Assembly: GCA_036362985.1 (NCBI GenBank)
Contig: JAYGXS010000003.1
Location: 29,923,563 to 29,987,562, forward strand
Source: Ligula intestinalis
Lineage: Eukaryota > Platyhelminthes > Cestoda > Diphyllobothriidea > Diphyllobothriidae
DNA: 64,000 bases
Direction: 5' to 3'
Position numbers and translations under genes: made by a program. Below the pieces are notes generated by a model. That model was not told where the DNA came from, did no database searches, and saw only the letters and a list, made by a program, of their open reading frames with translations. Shown here in pieces: positions 56,571-64,000 of this stretch. Every line of letters starts with the position of its first letter. The stretch's first letter is position 1.

Positions 56571-58384
56571 TTGGAAGCACAGAAGTCGGATGACCCTTTG
56601 AAAGGATCAAAATACATAACATGACAGCAAACAGAAGGTCCGCTTAGGCTGTAGTGGTATTGTGTTATGCGCTACCAAAATGGGCTGCTCATTCGCTGTG
56701 TTTGCCTTTTGAAAAAGAAAGATGAGATGCATGTGTATTTAACTCAGATTTAAGTTCTTTCTATTCATCCAATCCACGAACTCATCTTTTGCATTTACGT
56801 CACCACACTCGCACAACTCGCTCCTAAATTCACAATTCTGACACTTTCACATTACGTTTCATTACTTACTGACATCGAGGAAAGGTGTGTCAGTTTGAAT
56901 CTGTCTAGTTTCTGGTTGTTTGTTAAATATCCTTATATCACAGATGGACTCTGCATACATTGCTGTGGACTGTTTGGACCATTCACGCATTCGTAGAGAT
57001 CATAAAGACTATAGCGTAATATAGCTACCTCACACTAACGTCAAGCTGCATTGTTTGTTGAATTTCTATTTTTTGTGAAAAAAAGTGAATTAAAAGGAAC
57101 CAGAAATGGCAATTGAATTTATATTTAATAACCTAGATGATCGCTGGATTCCATTAATTTTTGCGCACTTCCATTAGTCAATTCTGTAAGCAGAAAATAA
57201 TGGACGTTGTTTAACGCTTCCTAATCTGATCATCGAATATCACATGTCGTGATGCGAATGCGAAGGCTTTAATTACTCATCATCCGAAGCCTCCTCTACT
57301 TTCGCACTCACTTTAAAGCATTCCAACACCCACTTTTCAACCACATAAGCCTAATAGTCTGTGCCCGTTGTCAAAAAGGCTTTGGTTGCGAACTGGCCTT
57401 CATGGTAAACAGGGACACATCTTTTTAAATATTGCCTCATTAGCAATTGGTTTACGCTTTAGGACTCACTTTTATGAAATCAGCTGGTGACAAAGCTGAT
57501 ATCAACGCGCAATCAGAGAGACTGCGACCCGCACTAACGACAGGCTATCGTTTGACCTGCACGCGGCGAATACAACTGACAATAAAGTAATCAATCCTTA
57601 AAAATTTAAAGCTGTGGTCAAACTAAAAATGTGACAGGTAAGCTGCCTAGCCACAAACCAATCGTGTTTCTACGTGTTTCAGCGTTCTTGATAACAAAAA
57701 TTGCACTATTTACCATGCAGAACGGTGCTACTACTGGAGCATGCTATTGGGTAATCATTTCACTGAACTAACCACATTGTGGACCCTAAACGACACGCGC
57801 GAACTTCGTGCGTGAGAAAAAATGGGCGAGATCAAGATTCGGCAAAAATTACTCGGCGTACGAGTGGACAAAATAAAGGTCACGTTTCCCCATTCACAAA
57901 AACCGAAGTTACTACACCAAATAACCTATCTATCTCGCTGTACTCTTACTACTTAACGCTAGCCCTAAGAGTAGGTTAAATGATACAGAAGGTGTATCTT
58001 AACTCAGATCTTAAATGACTCTGTTCTAGTTCAGTTTGGTCCTCCTAGTTGAGTTTACAATTAGATTCCTGCGCTAGGTGAATTTGAACTTAAAAAAAGA
58101 AGATTCCTTATTCAGCTCCGTTTCAAGCTGCTTGGCTAATAATGCATTACTTAGTTCAGACGCTAGTGAATATATTAGCACATGCAGTTTATTCTCTAAT
58201 TTCATGATTGTTCAGCTACATTAGTATGGACTTGTCCCATTATCATAGTTTCTTATCTTTAGCTCACTGCAGACCTTGCAGGTACTTCAAAGCAGCTAAA
58301 CATAAAAATAAGCCTGATTGAATCTCAATCTAGTTGACTTACTTCGATGGTGTTAAAGGGGACCCAAAACCATAAATGCCGAAC
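56571..58384. other. No supported gene
   Basis: AT-rich sequence upstream of the exon candidate and beyond. Short frames only. Confidence 0.5.
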
Positions 58385-58402
58385 ATGATGATGATGATGA
58401 TG
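58385..58402 (+). repeat. (ATG)n microsatellite
   Basis: Six perfect ATG repeats. Confidence 0.9.
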
Positions 58403-58489
58403 CCGAAGATGTCGCTGGTGAAGATTTAAGGGGTATTCTTTAAGTGACTGTAGCACCATCAAGCAAATTACCTTGATGTTTACGATCAA

Positions 58490-59660
58490 AATTAAGGCGC
58501 CTACGCGTTTAGTCGGACACATGCTCACCTGCAAAGGGGATATCAATTGGCCTTTCGCAAGCCAATCAGAGCGCTCGATCGACAATAGCCGCTCAAACGC
58601 GCTGACAGCTAGTCAACGGAGACCCCACTCGGGATAGTCGCATAATTGTCATCATAATGCCAGATCTGCACGTATCTGCTCATCAACGTTCCTCCGCACG
58701 CGATGGACATACTCGAAAAAAACGCCGAAAGGAAAACACGGGTCTCTCACCTAGTCATCTATGGCAAACAAACGGGCGATGGTAAGCACATATTCCCATC
58801 TGGTGTGATTAAAGTGTTAAATTGCATGATTGCTTTCTCACCCAGGTATTACAACAATATGGAAAACACTTTGTTAACCTACTGCGCTAACATCTGGAGT
58901 AAGATTGCCTCAATTTCGAATTCTAGGGCCTACTCGGACACAGGCTCATCTGCAAAGGGGATAGCGATTGGCCTCTCGCAAGCCAATCACAGTGCCCGAT
59001 CGGCAATAGCCGTCAAAAACGCGCTAACAGCTTCCAAACAGACAACCCGTTCGGGATAACCGCACAACTGCCATCAAATGGCAAATCTGGACACACCTGC
59101 TGATCTGTGCCTCCCACACGTTGGAGGAACGACGTACTAGACACAACCAGTGAAAGGAAAATACCCGTATGTACTATACATGCATCTCGGGCGAAAATGA
59201 GGACGATCGAAGGCTCATGTTCTCACCTTTTATGCTTATTGCAAAATATTGGATGCTTGTTTTCTGATCCAGCTTAGCTAATTTCTAGGGCAAGATGCGC
59301 CCCTACTGAACAGAAGTTACGCCGATCTAGCTATTTTGGGGTTAACCACATTCAAACTAGACCATTGCTACAAGGGTGGTTCCTTTGGATTTACATATGG
59401 AAAACCAAACAAACATGTTCAACGTGTTCGAGGAGTCTAGGGGCCTTTAAGTGGGCACATTCGCTAACCTACAAATCTGGCAGTCATTGGCCATTCAAAA
59501 CCCAATCAGGGCTCTCGATCGACGTAAACTACTACATAGCTTGTAAGACAACCAAATCTGCCAAATCACCCTGCCTTAATCTGCTGATCTGCAAAATCAC
59601 ACAGAGGACGCATGGTCTCAATGCAACACGGGTGTCTGACACAATCACCAGATGAAGACG
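58490..59660 (+). repeat. Three-copy tandem array, period about 430-530 bp
   Basis: Copies begin near 58,500, 58,925 and 59,450. Shared order: TCGGACACA or a variant, CTGCAAAGGGGATA or ACAAATCTGGCAGT, ATTGGCC, CAAGCCAATCA or AACCCAATCA, CGATCG, AAACGCGCT(G/A)ACAGCT in copies 1 and 2, AAATCTG, CTGCTGATCTGCA or CTGCTCATC, and an ACACGGGT(C/G)TCT end in copies 1 and 3. The third copy is the most diverged. No reading frame is conserved. Confidence 0.7.
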
Positions 59661-62600
59661 CGGAAACATGTGCCCACATGAAGCCTAGGATGCACATAAG
59701 CTTGCTTTTCTTTAATTATTTGAGTATAGTTTAATTGTCTAACCACAGCAGTAAATTCGCTTTATCAAATGCACATAATTATAATCTAGGTGTTTGTAAC
59801 TTCACTATACAGTTTATACACAAATGTACCTCTTAAAGTACGCAGTCAAGTCTCTCAGCTAGATTAACTAAGCTCTGATAGTACAGTCTAGTCCTCAAAG
59901 CCTAGCCAAACCTTTAGCCTACTGCAATCTCTGCAACACTGTAGTCCTCTAGTACCGTACTTGTTTCGCGGTGAGATCATACTTCCATCTGTTGTAATAA
60001 ATTGATAAAATAGGATGCATGTCTTACTACGAAACTTTGAATACTTTTATAGGAATTACCACTATCACTATTACTTCCAGCATCACTAATATTTCCTTAT
60101 TCCTGCTGCACTGACTTAGACTGTCATGTCAACTATCGATACAATTTTAAGAATATATTACTGCCCAACTATTATAACTAGAATTAACACTCTTAGCAGT
60201 GGCATATTACCTCTAGCAGCAGTATCCTGGTCCAAACTTTGTAAAATGTGACAGCAGCAGTTAAATTGCCTTATTAGTTACACCAAATTAAAATCTAGCT
60301 CACTTGAAAGTGTAGCTGGCTATTTCTTCATGCAGTCAAAAATAGTACCAGAAATGCTTCCAACCAGCTGCACCCCGACTTAGTAGTATTAGAAATATCA
60401 GTAGCAGTACCAGCCTTGGTTTCCAGCACTCCGGTTTGACAGTTACTGAAGTTGGGCTTCTACTCGGAATACCCTTAACCCCCATTCTCACAAAGTGCTG
60501 GGATCAACAGGATACGAGCCGGAGTTCTGAAAAGTCCAAGCTATAAATGGATACAGTGGTAGGTCTGTAGTTGGGCTAAAGATGACAAACTGCATGACAT
60601 AAGTGCATGTTAGGACTTATACATTACTTTACAAACGCCCTATTATTATCCAAATGCTAATCACGATTACCTCACACAGATTGCGAGTGCATATTGGGTG
60701 TTACTTCTCGAAAAGCGCACACATCAAATACTTATAGTATACTATCTACTGGCCTTGCCATACATAAGTAATAGAAACTAGCACTCGCAGTCCAGGCACG
60801 TACCTACAGCAGCAGTATCTTAGTATCAAAGAAGACACAGCCTGATGGATGTAGTTGAGAAGGTGGAAACTAAGGCAAACGCTTTTCTGCTCAGGGTCAA
60901 TTCATGTGCTTACAAGAAATAATTCTAACCCAAAGTCACACTCCTTGCTGAGACAAGGGAGTATGCGCCTCAGAGCTTACTTATACCAGCATCACTTCTG
61001 AAAAATTTTAGCGTTAGAGATAGTAATAATTCTGAAAGTGGGCTACATCGTTAACCAGTTATAGTAGATACAGTAGAAATCGTATCAATATCGGCCTCCT
61101 TGGGCCTGTGTTCACACCTACTATGGGTGAGTGAGGATAGATAGTACATTAGGTCCATCGCAAAAGGCTACTGTCACTTAAGACTAGGTTAGGCGGTGTA
61201 TTGGCTTGCATTTGATACAGCAGCCCACACCCGACCCGTCTAGTCTCTTCGAGACACATGGGAAACGGTAAAGAGTGCGGAGCCGCTAACTATGTCCTCT
61301 ATCACTTAAAACAAACCCCTGAGGCCATCACCTACTGTACCAACCTGTTGGTTCATTTGGTGGACTTCATCGAAACCGATGGTCGAACACGCACACTTTA
61401 CACAAAAAGACTTCTGCTCTTGTCTTCTTCTTTTCGTGTTCTTCTTTGAGGGCCCACACAAGTTTTCATTAAGCGGGAGCATCTCACCTTTTTGGTTTCC
61501 GTTACAACTCACGGGCCATTTGATTCTGTTAAAGCAACTGGAATAAAATTGATAAGCTCCACCGAGGAAGATTATTCATAAACATGTTCACTGAATATCA
61601 GTTGCCACACCTATCCTTTAGTACGTGCTGGAGTAACTTTTGCTTCTGAAATACGGAACCCGATATGACAATGCTGTTTGCATTCGCAATAAGATGCGTT
61701 GCGGCATGCTAACTACTTACGATGACAATGTGATCTCTCCTGTACTGGCTGCCATGTAGAAGATAGGTTCGCCTACAAAATATTACCATGTTGTATATTA
61801 TTATCACTTAAATATTTGCTCTCATTTAAATTTGCATGGACGACCTTAAATAATTTATTTCGTTTCCATACTTTCTTTAGAGGACTTGAAACCCTCGTTG
61901 TCATTTTAAGCCTCAAAGTGCTGGTGGACGTTGAAATGTATTACAACCAGTTGCATTGATAAGTTTACAATACCTTGCTCCCAGTAATGTGGACTTTAAC
62001 TTCATCGTTCTTTAAGGTCGCCCGGCAATGTGTTTACCACAAATATCACGAGCATAGGTCGTTTAAGGAAACCTATGTGCAACAAGTGTGCGATTTCGAT
62101 TAATTTAGAGGGGAAATTCGTTAAAACTTGTTGGGGCCAGTTGGTAGGTTTGAGCAGATTGGAAAAAGTTTGTTGTGGATGCCGAACAGTAGTTAAGGCA
62201 ATACTACCGATATCGGCCGAATTTAGCTTTCATTCAGTCTGAAAGAGATATTATCTGGAAACCGCACGATAATGATGTCGTCAGCATTTTGTGGCTATTT
62301 TTCAATGCCCCTGTCTCGATTATCCGAAGTGATACTTGAGGCAAAAATCTTGCGGTCATCCCGCTGGTTGTATCTCCAGAATTGTGACATTCTCTTGTTC
62401 ACTCTTGATACATAAACCTCTATGAAATTACCACATACAATTTTAAATTGGATAAGTTTATTTGGACTTTATCCTTCTTCTGTGAAGCAACTATCCCCAA
62501 ACTATCTATAATTAACCCATCTTTTCTGTTTGTCACACGTATATAGCTCTTAATTACCTTAAACTCCGATTATCGGCAGATGGTTTTTTGAATGTTTGTG

Positions 62601-63406
62601 ATCTTTTCTAGAATTCGTGTTAATTAAATCGTTTGTCCATTGGCTTTTCTTAAAATTATCATCAAACCTGATTACTAGCTAGAGCCCACAAAATGACTCG
62701 CAGGTTCAGCTAAGAGTTGTTTTATCAGAATATAACGGACGATATCTATTGCCTCATAACCTGGTTTCCTCTTGTATTTTCCATTGGCGGCACTCACAAA
62801 TTTTTGATGCATCATACATTGCCTGATCATAAATTATTTTGCTGTCATCTTTTTTTTCAAAAGAAAAACATAATGTAGCACGCTGTGGAAACATAACGTT
62901 GTCTAACATATACAAAGGTAGATGTAGCCAGAAATCGTTCACAAGCAATATGCAGTTAACATTTCATTGAATAAAAATTTGATTCCCATGAAGGAGGTAC
63001 ATTCGGGGTGAATCATACATTGGGCCACCGTGGCCGGGTGTTGCTCTTAAAATAGGTTAAACAATCCGCCAGGAACTACTGCGGCCAGAAAACGCCATCT
63101 CAAAGCGATAAAAGAGAGTAAGTATTTTCGGAATTTTATGCCTCTACTATGAGTGATATTACGTCGGGGAGCCGACCGGCGTCTTTAAGCGTGAATGCAT
63201 ATGCCATCGAAACTTCAGCAGAAGGTTGGAAGAAGAAATGCATTCTGCGCAAACGGGAAACGGCGATTTTGGTTATAGGCTATATTCAAAAACCGCATGT
63301 TAAATGCAGGAAGACCAAATGTCACTTTCTGCTCAACAAATTAGAAATTAACTGAGTTATTACAAGAAAAATGAGTATGCGAGTGCATGGAATCAGTTTA
63401 GAACGA
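59661..63406. other. No supported gene
   Basis: Rich in AGCAG-type trinucleotides at 60,180-60,840, where CTCTAGCAGCAGTATCCTGG (60,212) and CTACAGCAGCAGTATCTTAG (60,804) suggest a worn repeat with roughly 590-base spacing. Frames at 61,258-61,512 are open on both strands. No gene supported. Confidence 0.45.
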
Positions 63407-63650
63407 GAAAATGCGACCAACGAAACATAAGTGTTTCTTTTCTGACGTTTCGGATTCCGTTGGGAATCCTTATTCATAGGTAATGGTAGGATAGTCTGAG
63501 GTGTACGTCGATAGGGGTGTAAAAGGCATATTTTCTACCGCATTTATAATTCATAGTGGTCATTCCCATGCGTTCTATAAATATGCTTTCCTGTAGCCAC
63601 CGCTTGGGTCTTACTTCATCACGAACGCAGCTGCGTAATAGCGCAATACC
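63407..63650 (-). mobile_element. PLE 3' end remnant with hammerhead-derived hairpin
   Basis: On the minus strand a GGATTC...GAATCC hairpin (63,469-63,452) precedes GAAACGTCAG (63,451-63,442). CUGANGA is not recognisable. The adjoining sequence to about 63,630 matches 16,256-16,400 (GATAGGGGTG, CATGCGT, CTCCTGTAGCCACCG-like). The endonuclease itself is not visible. Confidence 0.6.
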
Positions 63651-63789
63651 GGCGCGTTGAGACGCATTGCAACGAAGTGGAAGTCAAAGTTGTTGAATTG
63701 CAACATCTCTGACAGGTTCTAAGAGTGAATGGTAACCCGTGCAATTCTGTCAACCAGTGCATACGCAAACGAGGGAAGAAGCCACATTC

Positions 63790-64000
63790 AACTGGTTCAA
63801 AATTTGGCGAGCTCCTGCGTACCTGAGGAATGTATTGGAAGCTGTCCGCTCACCCTACTTGTAGTTAAAGTTACGCACAGGCTAGAAGCAACTATCAGGC
63901 GCCGGGTCATCAAAAAAGACCCACTGCCATGGCTGGAGTCGTTGATCGGATCTGTTGCAGTTGTGAAAAAAGCATCTACGTCGGAGAAATCGGAAGATAA
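63790..64000 (+). mobile_element. PLE RT/endonuclease junction, cut by window end
   Basis: Plus-strand frames give PAYLRNVLEAV, then in a shifted frame KVTHRLEATIRRRVIKKDPL, then shifted again GVVDRICCSCEK and IYVGEIGR with a stop directly after. These match the order found in PLE proteins: RT-thumb end, a linker ending in KDPLP, then the cysteine-bearing GIY-YIG entry. At least two frameshifts show it is dead. It is the only copy in the window reaching upstream of the endonuclease. Confidence 0.65.

Overview
This window is eukaryotic and gene-poor. It is AT-rich, dominated by decayed repeats, and broken by one 100-base assembly gap. The best fit is a parasitic flatworm, probably a large-genome diphyllobothriid-type tapeworm. 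The reasons are many Penelope-like element (PLE) ends with a GIY-YIG endonuclease and hammerhead-type ribozyme motifs, tRNA-derived SINEs, and an intronless TRIM-like RING gene with an extra residue between two zinc ligands, a form I associate with flatworm RING proteins. The organism is an inference; no marker gene fixes it.

Layout. 0.2-15 kb: a PLE remnant and its flank (about 430-2600) are repeated in the same orientation at about 12,370-15,020. Between them lie SINEs, long inverted repeats and an inverted pair of hammerhead motifs near 7.0-7.3 kb. 15-18 kb: a purine tract, another PLE end and GC-rich repeat debris. 18.2-25.7 kb: the first copy of a large segmental duplication, carrying the only convincing intact gene, a 383-residue RING protein (19,047-20,198). 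25.7-25.9 kb: the gap, flanked by a perfect 47-base duplicate. 26-33 kb: mostly empty, with a PLE end bearing a well-formed hammerhead (27.6 kb) and an LTR-like segment (29.2-29.5 kb). 33.2-40.4 kb: a local triplication carrying signal-peptide first exons, a PAN/apple-like exon and a minus-strand coding-like segment, mostly degraded. 41.3-47.5 kb: the second copy of the large duplication, in which the RING gene is a pseudogene. 48-48.7 kb: the best-preserved PLE endonuclease plus its hammerhead. 49-63 kb: nearly empty apart from a SINE, an inverted SINE pair (53.8-54.0 kb), one plausible first exon (56.5 kb) and a tandem array (58.5-59.7 kb). The right edge has a PLE 3' end on the minus strand and, beside it, a PLE RT/EN junction on the plus strand.

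How it fits together. All recognisable PLE copies are 5'-truncated: where both parts survive, they hold the endonuclease and the downstream ribozyme-bearing terminal repeat, without a reverse transcriptase. The RING family shows duplication followed by divergence. Copy 1 gained a 10 x 10-residue acidic repeat and keeps three 68-residue CxxC...CxxCW modules. Copy 2 had five modules and then lost its start codon, zinc ligands and frame. The secreted PAN-like cluster shows the same duplication-and-decay history. All family calls come from motifs read by eye; no search was run.
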